From Polynucleobacter necessarius (GTDB taxonomy: Bacteria; Pseudomonadota; Gammaproteobacteria; Burkholderiales; Burkholderiaceae): DNA of 64,000 bases. This document shows positions 27,375-36,932 of this stretch, piece by piece. The notes below the pieces were generated by a model. The model saw only the letters and a program-made list of their open reading frames with translations. It was not told where the DNA came from and made no database searches. The stretch spans positions 1,184,669 to 1,248,668 of the forward strand of contig NZ_LT615228.1 of NCBI RefSeq assembly GCF_900096765.1, given 5' to 3'. Numbering within the stretch: position 1 is the stretch's first letter; every line of letters starts with the position of its first letter. A program made the position numbers and the translations under genes.

Positions 27375-29045
27375 ATGCTTCAAACCATCTCACTTCGTGA
27401 TTTTGTCATTGTCGATCAACTCGAGCTCGACTTTGCCGCGGGCTTTACGGTATTAACTGGCGAGACTGGCGCTGGTAAATCCATTCTGTTGGATGCGCTT
27501 AGCCTCGTTCTAGGGGAGCGAGCAGATAGCAGTCAAATTCGCGAAGGCAGCAATCGTGCAGAAATCTCAGCGTTGTTTCGCATTGAGCCAGAAATTCTTG
27601 AACAATTTTGCCAGTGGCTTGATGAGCAAGGTTTTCCAATTGAGGATGATGGGCAAAGCCTTTTACTCAAACGCACTGTAGAAAGCAACGGCAGAAGTCG
27701 CGCTTTTACCAACGGCAGTATTGCAACGTTAGCCCAGCTTCGCGATGCTGGTGATCGATTAGTAGATATTCATGGACAGCATGCACACCAATTGTTATTA
27801 AAAGGTGGAGCACAACGTGAATTACTAGATCGCCATGCAGGACTGCTTCCTTTAGCCACAGAAGTTGCACAAGCCTTTAAAACCCTAAATGATTCTCGCC
27901 GTCGCCTCCAGCAAGCAGAAAATGCCGGACAAGATATTGAACGCGAGCGTGAGCGACTTGAGTGGCAACTAGAAGAGTTAACTGCTTTATCTCCTATAGA
28001 GGGTGAATGGTTGAACATTCAAGCCGAGCATGCGCGTCTGGCCAATGGAGCCAAGCTAATAGGCGGTTGCCAAGAAGCTATTCAGGCGCTGAGTGACGAC
28101 GATAATTCCTTAGAGTCCAGTCTTTCTAAAGTGAGCGGTAGCATTAGCGCGCTTGCGCAGCATGATCCAGCGCTGGCCAGCATTAGCGAGTCATTGGAGG
28201 GCGCCCAAATTCAACTCGATGAAGCAATTCATGGGCTTAATCGCTATCTCCAAAAAATTGATTTAGATCCTGTCCGACTTGAACAAGTTGAGGAGCGGAT
28301 GCAGTCCCTCCATGCCGCTTCTAGGAAGTATCGTACTGAAGCGGATGAGCTTCCAAAGCTGCTTACCAATACCGCAGAGCGCCTAGAGGCTTTGACTGCC
28401 TCCCAAAATATCGATGCTCTACGCGAAAAAGTAAAACAAGAAGAGGCTGCATATCAAAAGCTGGCCAAACAGCTCTCCAGTAAACGCAGCAAAGCTGCAG
28501 CTGAGCTCGGTCAACTCGTCACTGATGCCATGCAAAATTTATCCATGGCAGGCGGACGCCTTGAAATTGCTCTCTCACCACTACCAGAGGGTGGCTCGCA
28601 TGGACTCGAGCAAATTGAATTTTTAGTAGCGGGTCATGCTGGCAGTACGCCACGCTCGCTAGCAAAAGTTGCATCTGGCGGTGAGCTTGCCCGTATCAGC
28701 TTAGCGATTAGCGTCATCACCAGTAAAGCTTCATTTACGCCAACATTAATATTTGATGAAGTAGACTCTGGCATTGGCGGAGCAGTTGCTGAAACGGTAG
28801 GTAAGTTATTACATCAATTAGGCCAATCCCACCAGATCCTCTGTGTTACTCATTTACCGCAAGTTGCCGCACAGGGAAATCATCACCTTAAAGTCAGTAA
28901 GTCACAAAGCGAAACAAAAACAGTGTCGCAAGTTCAACCCCTTGGTCGCAATGAACGCGTTGAAGAGATTGCCAGAATGCTCGGGGGTACTACCATCACT
29001 GATACCACCCGTCGTCATGCCCGCGAGCTTTTAGAGCAGCGCTAA
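27375..29045 (+). CDS. recN: DNA repair protein RecN
   Basis: SMC-like ATPase acting in double-strand break repair. It has 556 residues. Walker A GETGAGKSILLDAL is near residue 30. Two long coiled-coil arms flank the middle, with RRRLQQAENAGQDIERERERLEWQLEEL on the first. The ABC signature ASGGELARISLAISVI and Walker B LIFDEVDSGIGG lie in the C-terminal head. The stop is separated from the convergent glnE by 5 bases. Confidence 0.97.
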   Translation: MLQTISLRDFVIVDQLELDFAAGFTVLTGETGAGKSILLDALSLVLGERADSSQIREGSNRAEISALFRIEPEILEQFCQWLDEQGFPIEDDGQSLLLKRTVESNGRSRAFTNGSIATLAQLRDAGDRLVDIHGQHAHQLLLKGGAQRELLDRHAGLLPLATEVAQAFKTLNDSRRRLQQAENAGQDIERERERLEWQLEELTALSPIEGEWLNIQAEHARLANGAKLIGGCQEAIQALSDDDNSLESSLSKVSGSISALAQHDPALASISESLEGAQIQLDEAIHGLNRYLQKIDLDPVRLEQVEERMQSLHAASRKYRTEADELPKLLTNTAERLEALTASQNIDALREKVKQEEAAYQKLAKQLSSKRSKAAAELGQLVTDAMQNLSMAGGRLEIALSPLPEGGSHGLEQIEFLVAGHAGSTPRSLAKVASGGELARISLAISVITSKASFTPTLIFDEVDSGIGGAVAETVGKLLHQLGQSHQILCVTHLPQVAAQGNHHLKVSKSQSETKTVSQVQPLGRNERVEEIARMLGGTTITDTTRRHARELLEQR

Positions 29046-29050
29046 GCTAG

Positions 29051-31852
29051 CTAAGCTTTTGATGGCGCTTGAAATATTTCTTGCCACAACTGCAACACAC
29101 ACTCTCTTGCAGCCTCCAACCGAGGCTCTTGATTCAATTGAATACGGGTTTTCTCGGCGCCATCTAAACGCAGACGATGCTGATCAGACCTCAGCAGTCG
29201 ATAAGCATCACCTGTAGATTGCGCGATCTTGTTTTCGATTAAGCCCACGTCACCTGCAATGCGAAGTAAAGCGATATTGCCAAGATTGGCAATTAATTGG
29301 GGGTATTGATGAGCATAAGCTAAGACCAAGAACTGTACGATAAATTCAATATCAACCATGCCACCGGCATCATGCTTTAAATCAAAGTCAATTGTTGGAT
29401 TGGGATGCCCCTCATGAACTTTACGGCGCATTTCTAAAATTTCAGAGCGCAAATGATCAATATTGCGTTTCTGAGTGAGCACTTCAGATCGAACAGCATC
29501 AAATTCATTTCCAACTTCTGCGTTGCCTGCAGAAAAACGGGCGCGGGTTAGTGCTTGATGTTCCCAAACCCAGGCTGCATTATCACCCTCCCGTAATTGA
29601 TACTTTCGAAATGCTTGAACATTGGTCACCAAGAATCCGGCAGAGCCATTAGGTCGAAGTCGCGTGTCAATTTCAAAAAGGCTACCAGTAGATGTAAACG
29701 CAGTTAACCAATTGATCATGCGCTTTGCTAAAAGAGCATATATTTCTTGTGCAGCACAATCACTCTCATCGGATTGATATAAAAACACGAGATCTAAATC
29801 TGAGGCATAACCTAACTCCTTCCCACCTAATTTCCCATAAGAAATCACCGCGAAGGGTGGCAATACATCCTCAGCCAAACCAAACTTGTCTGCCACACTC
29901 GGCCAAACCCGCTCAAATGTGGCTTGTAAGATTAAATCTGCTAGCGCAGATAGATGGTCACTCACCTTTTCAACTGGCAAAGCTTGCTCTACGCCGATTC
30001 CCAAGTCAGCCAACAGAGTAATAAAGGTCTCCGTATGATGGGTAATGCGCAAAATGTCCATTGCCTGTTCAGAGGCATCACTGTCAGCAGCGACATCATC
30101 TAGACGCACATTGAGATTGTCTTTTACCTCACGCCAATATTGCACAGGATCATCAATCAATGCGCGCTCGGTATGCGAGTTCAGCAAGTAATCTAGTAGG
30201 TGTGGATGAAGCGCCAAATACCGAGCCCCCCACTGTGATGCCTTCAGTAAAGCCAAGACATTAAATAAGGCCTTAGGATACTCAGATAAGATAGATAGAT
30301 ATGCGCTACGCCTTGCTATTGCTTCTAGCAAATCAAAAAAGCGTAGCAAGGTTTGATCTGCCAGTTTGAGATGACCTTCATCTGCAAGCAAAATTTCAGC
30401 GGCACTACGAACCAGACTATCCAAAATTAAACGACTCTTTTCTGGCAAAAGCTTTGCTTTAGGTCCATCATTCCAAGTCTTCCAACGAATCGATGTCTGC
30501 GGAAAAACTGCTTCACTCAATTCCCAGCTGTGATCCAAAGGTGCAAGATCTAGGCGACTCTCGTCATCAAGTAAGAACGCTTTTTTAAATAAACGCGCGA
30601 CATTTTGCTGATGCAGATCTAGCACCACAAGAAATTGAGCCTCATCTTGAAAACCCATGGCATCTGCCAGTCGCTCCCTGGCAGTAATCTCATCAGGTAA
30701 ATAATGAGTTTGTTGATCATCCCAGACCTGTATACGATGCTCTAAACGCCTTAAGAAAACATAGGCGTCCTGTAACTCTTTTATCTCATTAGCCGGCATG
30801 ATGCCTAACTGTCCGATCAGACTTAAAACCTGCAAGGTAGGGCGGACTCTAAATCGGGGATCTGTGCCTCCACGCATCAGCTGAAACATTTGCGCCAAAA
30901 ATTCAATTTCGCGAATACCGCCACGCCCCAACTTAATGTCGTGGGAACGGCCCTGATGATTTGCTGATCGCCTCTGAGCCTCACGCTGAATTTGTGCATG
31001 CAAGTCACGAATCGAGGCAATGACGCCATAATCTAAATGCCTGCGATACACAAATGGGCGTATTAGTTGATCTAAAGACTTTTCGCAATGGGCGTAGTCT
31101 GGTGAACCGGGCATTGGGGCTATCAGCCTACCCTTAATCCAGGCATAACGCTCCCATTCTCTGCCCTGCACCAATAAGTATTCTTCAAGCATATCTAGAC
31201 TACATACCAAAGGGCCCGAATCACCATTAGGTCGCAAACGCATGTCTACACGAAATACAAATCCGTTGGCATCATGCTCAGCCAGCAATTTAATTAAACG
31301 CTGCCCCATGCTAGTGAACCACTCATGATTGGATAGACTTTTCGGGCCTCCCTGAGTTTCTCCCTCGTGCTCGTATAAAAATATTAAATCGATATCTGAA
31401 GATAAATTGAGCTCAAAACCACCTAGCTTTCCCATGCCCACAACCATCAACGGCATTTCTGCATTAGTTGACTGACTCCATGGCACACCAAAACGAGACT
31501 GGAGATCTGCCCGGATAAAATTGATTGCGCTAGAAGTTGCTAATTGCGCAAACTGGCTCAGACTTTGTGTGACCTCATCTAGGTCAGCCATGCCATTCAG
31601 ATCACGAAAGGCTATCCAGAGCATGAGGCGCTGCCGAGCCAATCTCAGCTGCGCCATAAACTGGGCTTCATCCCCCTCAACCCCATAGTCAGCAGCACAG
31701 TCTGCCAACAGACATTCAATCGCTTTTAAGTCTATCTTTTCATGGCCATGGGCACGTAGCCAATCCAACCACCCAGGTTTGGCGCTTAGCCAGCGCCTCG
31801 CATAATTAGAATGGCGCTTTAAATAGTCAATTTGGTTTAAGAAGACGTCCAT
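29051..31852 (-). CDS. glnE: Bifunctional glutamine synthetase adenylyltransferase/deadenylase
   Basis: Adjusts glutamine synthetase activity by adding or phosphorolytically removing AMP at a tyrosine, under PII control. It has 933 residues and two nucleotidyltransferase domains with the GxS-x9-DxD pattern: GMGKLGGFELNLSSDIDLIFLYE in the N-terminal deadenylase and SYGKLGGKELGYASDLDLVFLYQ in the C-terminal adenylyltransferase. Each is followed by RLRPNG(D/S). The linker is helical. Convergent with recN and divergent from yhdP. No glnA or glnB is in the window. Confidence 0.97.
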   Translation of the reverse strand: MDVFLNQIDYLKRHSNYARRWLSAKPGWLDWLRAHGHEKIDLKAIECLLADCAADYGVEGDEAQFMAQLRLARQRLMLWIAFRDLNGMADLDEVTQSLSQFAQLATSSAINFIRADLQSRFGVPWSQSTNAEMPLMVVGMGKLGGFELNLSSDIDLIFLYEHEGETQGGPKSLSNHEWFTSMGQRLIKLLAEHDANGFVFRVDMRLRPNGDSGPLVCSLDMLEEYLLVQGREWERYAWIKGRLIAPMPGSPDYAHCEKSLDQLIRPFVYRRHLDYGVIASIRDLHAQIQREAQRRSANHQGRSHDIKLGRGGIREIEFLAQMFQLMRGGTDPRFRVRPTLQVLSLIGQLGIMPANEIKELQDAYVFLRRLEHRIQVWDDQQTHYLPDEITARERLADAMGFQDEAQFLVVLDLHQQNVARLFKKAFLLDDESRLDLAPLDHSWELSEAVFPQTSIRWKTWNDGPKAKLLPEKSRLILDSLVRSAAEILLADEGHLKLADQTLLRFFDLLEAIARRSAYLSILSEYPKALFNVLALLKASQWGARYLALHPHLLDYLLNSHTERALIDDPVQYWREVKDNLNVRLDDVAADSDASEQAMDILRITHHTETFITLLADLGIGVEQALPVEKVSDHLSALADLILQATFERVWPSVADKFGLAEDVLPPFAVISYGKLGGKELGYASDLDLVFLYQSDESDCAAQEIYALLAKRMINWLTAFTSTGSLFEIDTRLRPNGSAGFLVTNVQAFRKYQLREGDNAAWVWEHQALTRARFSAGNAEVGNEFDAVRSEVLTQKRNIDHLRSEILEMRRKVHEGHPNPTIDFDLKHDAGGMVDIEFIVQFLVLAYAHQYPQLIANLGNIALLRIAGDVGLIENKIAQSTGDAYRLLRSDQHRLRLDGAEKTRIQLNQEPRLEAARECVLQLWQEIFQAPSKA

Positions 31853-31930
31853 ACCCTCATCTTAATCCTGCCCACAATTCGAGTTACAGAAGCTTGGCGG
31901 CTAGATTGAGCCTGACGGATAATAGAGGCC

Positions 31931-34900
31931 ATGCTGCAGAACATTATCCCGCCTCGCCTAAAGAGCGTGTTTACAAAACGTCCTCCGGGTTCAGGTTTGA
32001 CTTGGCGTAAACGCGTACTGATTTTGCTTGGTCTTGTTTTAGCAATCTTCGTTCTGGGCCACTTTGGAGTGAAATACCTACTCTGGCCCCAAATTGAAAA
32101 ATCCAAAGCGTCTGTAGAAAAACTTCTTAGCGCTCGCATTGGCGCCGATGTCAGTATGGATGACTTGCAAGTTTCTTGGACCGGAATACGCCCTGCCTTT
32201 GAGATTGATGGATTGCGTCTTCATAAAACCGAACAAACAAAGCCATTACTACAGATCGAAAAAATTCGCGGCGAGCTAAGCTGGAAATCTTTTTATCACT
32301 TGGCGCCTTATTTTCATGAGATTTATTTTGAGGGCGCACAAATTTATGCGCAGCGAAATAGCAAGGGTCTCATCACAATCGCCGGCATTCCAGTAGCGCA
32401 AAATTCTGATGATCACTCTGCTGAAAATTGGCTCTTTGATCAAAATATAATCGAAGTTAGTAATGCCACATTATTTTGGGATGATCAGAAAAATAAAAAA
32501 CCCATTACTTCTGTTGAGGTCTTAAAGCTATCTTTAAGCAATGGAATTCGCAGACATAAGGGATCCGTTTCTGCAACAACTCCCTGGACAAAAGGGCCGA
32601 CCGAAGTCTCTATCAATTTTGCTCCACGATTAGGTGGCCAAGCAGGTAATTGGCGCGATTGGATTGGCAACATCAGCTGGAACCTAAGCGACTTAGACCT
32701 TAAACAAATTTCTAAAGAATTTCAGCTCGGGCTAAATACACTTGAGGGCACTCTTAGCACCAAAGGCACACTCAAGATTGATAATGCACAACCTGATGGT
32801 GGCGAATTTTATGTTGCAGCCGACAACCTCGTCATTCAGCATTCCAAATCTGAGGACGCCATTGCGCTTGGCAGGCTAGAGACGAATCTGAGCCAAGAAA
32901 CAAATGATGGCTTAATCTCCATCTCTACCAAATCATTTGCCTGGCGCGACATGGGCAGCTCAAAATCTGCGCCCCTTGAGAATCTCAGTCCAATGACTTT
33001 TCGCTGGAAACCCCCAGGAGAGGATGGAGAGATAAAAGAATTTGGTTTCTCATCGCCAAAGATTTCTGTAGAGGATGTAGTCCTTTTTGCAGCCAACCTA
33101 CCACTTTCCAAAAAAGTACATCAATGGATCAAAGACTCGCATGCTGAGGGTGATCTTGAAGATTTAGATATCCATTGGTCAGAAAGCAAGTCACACCTAT
33201 CGGCACTAAAAATTTCTAGCGGACTATTTGGCTCTAACAAGCTTGATTTTTCTGTCAATGCAAAGTTGATTAATTTGAGCTTTGTTGGCGTCAATAAAGC
33301 GATGCCTTCAGTTTTTAACCTATCTGGCTACATTACGAGCACACAAAACGAAGGAAGTTTTTCGCTCAACTCCAAAAATATTGGTGTTGAAATCTTTGAT
33401 TTACTCGAAGAGCCCAAAATCCAATTAGATACCGCAAGTGGCCAAATTCAGTGGGCCAAGCAGCGTGGCAACTGGGTTATCAGCACCAAGAAGCTTGCCT
33501 TAAGCAATCCCGAGATTACAACTAACCTAGCCATCAACTACATCATTGGCAATGAGAAAGATCCAGATTTCATGACACTGGATATGAGCTTTGATCAAGC
33601 TAAGCTCAAAACTGCACATAAATATTTACCAGTGGGAATGGGGAAAGAGGCTCGACTCTATTTAAGCAAAGCATTTGATGCTGGCCAGATTCAAAATGGA
33701 GGACTCCATATCAAAGGAAATCCCAATCAAGTTCCATTTGCCAAGGCAAGTTTAGGAGAGTTCACGCTTAACTTGCCAGTGGTGGGAGCAAGCTTTAGCC
33801 CCGTACCACTGCTCCCAAAAAATCAAGGCACTTGGTCGACATTTAGCAACGTCAACGGCAATGTGGTGATGAATAATGCGAACCTCACCGTCGATATTAA
33901 TAAGGCCAGTTTCAAGGAGATTGCTCTGAGCAATTTTCATGCAGAAATTCCAAGCGTGAGTGCAAATCAACCCTGGTTAACTGTCAGCGGTAACGCTCAG
34001 GGTCAAGCAATACAAATGCTGGAATATTTCTTTGTATCCCCGGTCGGATTAAAACAAGGCAATCTAGAGAAGAATCTTCGTGTGAGTGGCCCAGTTGATC
34101 TCAATCTGGGTTTAAAGACTCCCTTATCTGGATCGGCTGATACTAACGTCGATATAAAACTAACCCTACCGGGCAACAAAGCTCAATGGGCAAGTCTGCC
34201 GCCATTTGAAAATCTCAAGGGAAAAATTCGGATTACAGAAACAAATCCGGAGTTTGAAAATATCTCTGCAGATTTTCTGGGTGGCTTAATTAGAGTCACC
34301 AGCACTAATCAAGAGGGTAGTAACCAAAACTTTAATATCGCTGGTGATGTTCAGGCCAACTTCTTGAAGCAGTATTTTTCTGGCACCTTAAACCCCAAAA
34401 TTAGTCGCATCCTAAGCTCAATGAGCGGATCCCTTGAATATGCTGGCAACATTAACTTTAATAAATTAGGTAGCGAACTCAATCTCAAATTTGACCTAAA
34501 GAATTGGGCTAGCTCAGCGCCAATGCCAGTCAAAAAACTGGCTGGCTCATCGATGTCTGGTCAATTTAATCTCAAGTCTTTCCCTAATAATAAGTCCAAT
34601 CCAAATCGCTTGGTCTGGTCAGGAAAAATTGGTGAGATCTATGCGATCCAAGGGGTTTTGACCAATAATGATGAAATTCGAAATAGCTTAGGAATCGGTG
34701 GGGTGACCAATTTGCCGGCACTAGGATTGAATTTCAATCTAGTGAGCAATGAATTGAATCTTGACGCATGGTTAGATTTTTTTGGCCAGCAGAAGACTGT
34801 CCGCTCTAAAGAGGTAGAACAGGATTTGAATAATGTACAAGTCACAGCTCAAGTCAAAAAACTCATTGCACTTGATCGCACTTGGCAAGATCTCAACTTA

Positions 34901-36067
34901 GTTGCTAACAGCAAAAAAAATGCATGGGATCTGCGTCTGACTTCCCCGCAGGTTGCTGGACAGATTCAGTTACAAGAACCTAATCAAAATCAGACCAGCG
35001 CACTAGTCACCGGTCGTCTATCCAGACTCAAGATTCCAGATACAAACCCCAGTCCCGCAAACAAAGCGAATGAGGTCAGTAAAGCCGCCTCTTTCAATAT
35101 CAACTCAATTCCTGGTTTTGATTTAATGATTGACGATTTCTCATGGTCAAAAGCCCAGCTTGGCCAACTCAAAATCAAAACCAGGGCAGTTGGTAACGTT
35201 CTCAAAATTGATTCAATCCAGACCAGTAACCCTCAAGGCACGACCATAATTAGTGGTCAATGGATAGGTAGCGCTAAAAATACATCGGATCACAGCACTA
35301 TTAATATTGATATGAATATTAAAGATGCCGGTCAAATTATTGCCCGCTGGAGCTCTCAGAAATCTGTGGAAGGCGGTCAAGGCAAGTTGACCGCGAATGT
35401 GGAGTGGGACGGGGCACCCTATGACCCTAAATATGACACACTCTCTGGCAAGCTGAATTTGAATCTCGAAAATGGTCGCTTGCTGGAGGTGAACTCTAGC
35501 GGGGCTAAGATTTTGGACGTTCTTAGTTTGCAAAGCTTATTTAGATTTGCCACCCTAGATCTTCAAGGAAACCTTGGAAATATTGTGACGAAGGGCACAC
35601 CCTTTAATTCTGTTAATACTAATTTTGAAATTTCCAATGGTATTGCCCAAACCAAACAATTCAATATGAATTTAGATCAGGCACGCGTGGCAATGAGTGG
35701 GCAGATCAACATTCCCAAACAAACCCAAGATTTACGCATCACTATCTTCCCAACCATTGATGCAACTGCTGGTTCATTGGCAGCCTTTGCGATCAATCCA
35801 ATTGTGGGATTGGGTGCACTGGTCGGACAATATCTCATCACCAATCAAATCAACCGAAATCTCCAAGCTGACTATTTGGTCCAGGGCTCTTGGGGAAATC
35901 CGGAAGTTATTCCACTTGACCAAAAGGGACAGCCGGTAGATGCTAAAACCTTAGATAGCATTAGAAGTAAAGGCCTCTTGAAGGAACAGACCAAACCTGG
36001 TTCAAGCACTAGCCCTAGTTCGAGCCCTAGCAGCAATACAAGCACCATCAATAAAACTCTAATTTGA
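31931..36067 (+). CDS. yhdP: YhdP family AsmA-like envelope protein
   Basis: Very long (1378 residues) inner-membrane-anchored protein of the AsmA/TamB/YhdP bridge family, which moves phospholipids from inner to outer membrane. One N-terminal membrane helix (RVLILLGLVLAIFVLGHFGVKYLLW) anchors it; the rest is beta-rich periplasmic repeat structure expected to form a hydrophobic groove. The C-terminal AsmA-like domain (GQINIPKQTQDLRITIFPTIDATAGSLAAFAINPIVGLG) ends in the conserved QADYLVQGSWGNPEVIPL. A low-complexity Ser/Pro tail (about the last 25 residues) follows. The nitrilase-family gene starts 6 bases after the stop. Confidence 0.93.
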   Translation: MLQNIIPPRLKSVFTKRPPGSGLTWRKRVLILLGLVLAIFVLGHFGVKYLLWPQIEKSKASVEKLLSARIGADVSMDDLQVSWTGIRPAFEIDGLRLHKTEQTKPLLQIEKIRGELSWKSFYHLAPYFHEIYFEGAQIYAQRNSKGLITIAGIPVAQNSDDHSAENWLFDQNIIEVSNATLFWDDQKNKKPITSVEVLKLSLSNGIRRHKGSVSATTPWTKGPTEVSINFAPRLGGQAGNWRDWIGNISWNLSDLDLKQISKEFQLGLNTLEGTLSTKGTLKIDNAQPDGGEFYVAADNLVIQHSKSEDAIALGRLETNLSQETNDGLISISTKSFAWRDMGSSKSAPLENLSPMTFRWKPPGEDGEIKEFGFSSPKISVEDVVLFAANLPLSKKVHQWIKDSHAEGDLEDLDIHWSESKSHLSALKISSGLFGSNKLDFSVNAKLINLSFVGVNKAMPSVFNLSGYITSTQNEGSFSLNSKNIGVEIFDLLEEPKIQLDTASGQIQWAKQRGNWVISTKKLALSNPEITTNLAINYIIGNEKDPDFMTLDMSFDQAKLKTAHKYLPVGMGKEARLYLSKAFDAGQIQNGGLHIKGNPNQVPFAKASLGEFTLNLPVVGASFSPVPLLPKNQGTWSTFSNVNGNVVMNNANLTVDINKASFKEIALSNFHAEIPSVSANQPWLTVSGNAQGQAIQMLEYFFVSPVGLKQGNLEKNLRVSGPVDLNLGLKTPLSGSADTNVDIKLTLPGNKAQWASLPPFENLKGKIRITETNPEFENISADFLGGLIRVTSTNQEGSNQNFNIAGDVQANFLKQYFSGTLNPKISRILSSMSGSLEYAGNINFNKLGSELNLKFDLKNWASSAPMPVKKLAGSSMSGQFNLKSFPNNKSNPNRLVWSGKIGEIYAIQGVLTNNDEIRNSLGIGGVTNLPALGLNFNLVSNELNLDAWLDFFGQQKTVRSKEVEQDLNNVQVTAQVKKLIALDRTWQDLNLVANSKKNAWDLRLTSPQVAGQIQLQEPNQNQTSALVTGRLSRLKIPDTNPSPANKANEVSKAASFNINSIPGFDLMIDDFSWSKAQLGQLKIKTRAVGNVLKIDSIQTSNPQGTTIISGQWIGSAKNTSDHSTINIDMNIKDAGQIIARWSSQKSVEGGQGKLTANVEWDGAPYDPKYDTLSGKLNLNLENGRLLEVNSSGAKILDVLSLQSLFRFATLDLQGNLGNIVTKGTPFNSVNTNFEISNGIAQTKQFNMNLDQARVAMSGQINIPKQTQDLRITIFPTIDATAGSLAAFAINPIVGLGALVGQYLITNQINRNLQADYLVQGSWGNPEVIPLDQKGQPVDAKTLDSIRSKGLLKEQTKPGSSTSPSSSPSSNTSTINKTLI

Positions 36068-36073
36068 TTACTT

Positions 36074-36907
36074 ATGAATGCTAAATCACCATTGGCAGAA
36101 ATGAAAATCGCTTCAGTTCAAATGGTTTCCACTCCAAGTTTGGAGGAAAACCTCGCTACTGCTGGAAAATTAATTGCAGCAGCTACAAAAGATGGCGCCC
36201 AGATGGCAGTACTTCCAGAGTATTTTTGCTTAATGGGACTCAAAGATACCGACAAGGTGAAAGCTCGCGAATCGATTGGAAGCGGTCCAATTCAAGAGCA
36301 GCTCTCAGACTTTGCAAAGCAGAATCAAATCTATCTAGTAGCTGGCACTATCCCACTGGAAGCAAAAACAGCAAATAAAGTACTCAACAGCACACTAGTT
36401 TTTGATGTAACTGGTCAACAAATTTGCCGCTACGACAAGATCCATTTGTTTGGCTTTCAAACAGAAAAAGAGCGTTACCAAGAATCGGAAACGATTGAGG
36501 CCGGAGAAACGCCTGGCATTCTCAAAATTTCAGTTGAAAATCAAGAATGGGTTTTTGGCCTAAGCATCTGCTACGACCTTCGCTTTCCGGAGTTATATCG
36601 TGCTCTTGGCATCGTCGATTGCCACATTATTCCAGCGGCATTTACCTACACCACTGGCAAAGCCCATTGGGAGATTCTTCTGCGCGCACGCGCAATTGAA
36701 AATCAGTGCTATGTTCTATCCTCAGCTCAAGGTGGGCTGCATCCAAATCAACGCAGAACCTGGGGTCATAGCATGCTCATCAACCCTTGGGGTGAGATTC
36801 TGGCAGACTTGCCTGAAGGTGAGGGCCTTATTTCAGGGGTTCTGAGCAAAGAAAAATTAATCGAGGTACGCTCTCAGTTACCGGCCCTTGCGCATCGTAA
36901 GCTTTAA
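36074..36907 (+). CDS. Carbon-nitrogen hydrolase (nitrilase family; Nit1-like amidase)
   Basis: Amidase of the nitrilase superfamily, most like Nit1/YbeM-type deaminated glutathione amidases that repair off-pathway deaminated glutathione. It has 277 residues. The catalytic Glu-Lys-Cys triad is visible: Glu in AVLPEYFCLMG, Lys in CRYDKIHLFGFQ and Cys in LSICYDLRFPELYR. The assignment to Nit1 is by resemblance of the EYFCLMG and RYDKIHLF segments. It lies between yhdP and tldD on the same strand, a common order in betaproteobacteria. Confidence 0.9.
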   Translation: MNAKSPLAEMKIASVQMVSTPSLEENLATAGKLIAAATKDGAQMAVLPEYFCLMGLKDTDKVKARESIGSGPIQEQLSDFAKQNQIYLVAGTIPLEAKTANKVLNSTLVFDVTGQQICRYDKIHLFGFQTEKERYQESETIEAGETPGILKISVENQEWVFGLSICYDLRFPELYRALGIVDCHIIPAAFTYTTGKAHWEILLRARAIENQCYVLSSAQGGLHPNQRRTWGHSMLINPWGEILADLPEGEGLISGVLSKEKLIEVRSQLPALAHRKL

Positions 36908-36932
36908 TTCATCGAAAGATCTGCCAAATCAC

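Noticed and set aside
29051..31852. Long open frames on the strand opposite glnE, yhdP, dnaK and clpA
   Set aside because: They are shadows of strongly coding sequence: no family resemblance, no ribosome-binding sites and no start or stop context of their own.
35980..36060. Short AGCCCTAG-like repeats at the 3' end of yhdP as a mobile repeat
   Set aside because: They encode an in-frame Ser/Pro low-complexity tail and do not occur as a separate element.
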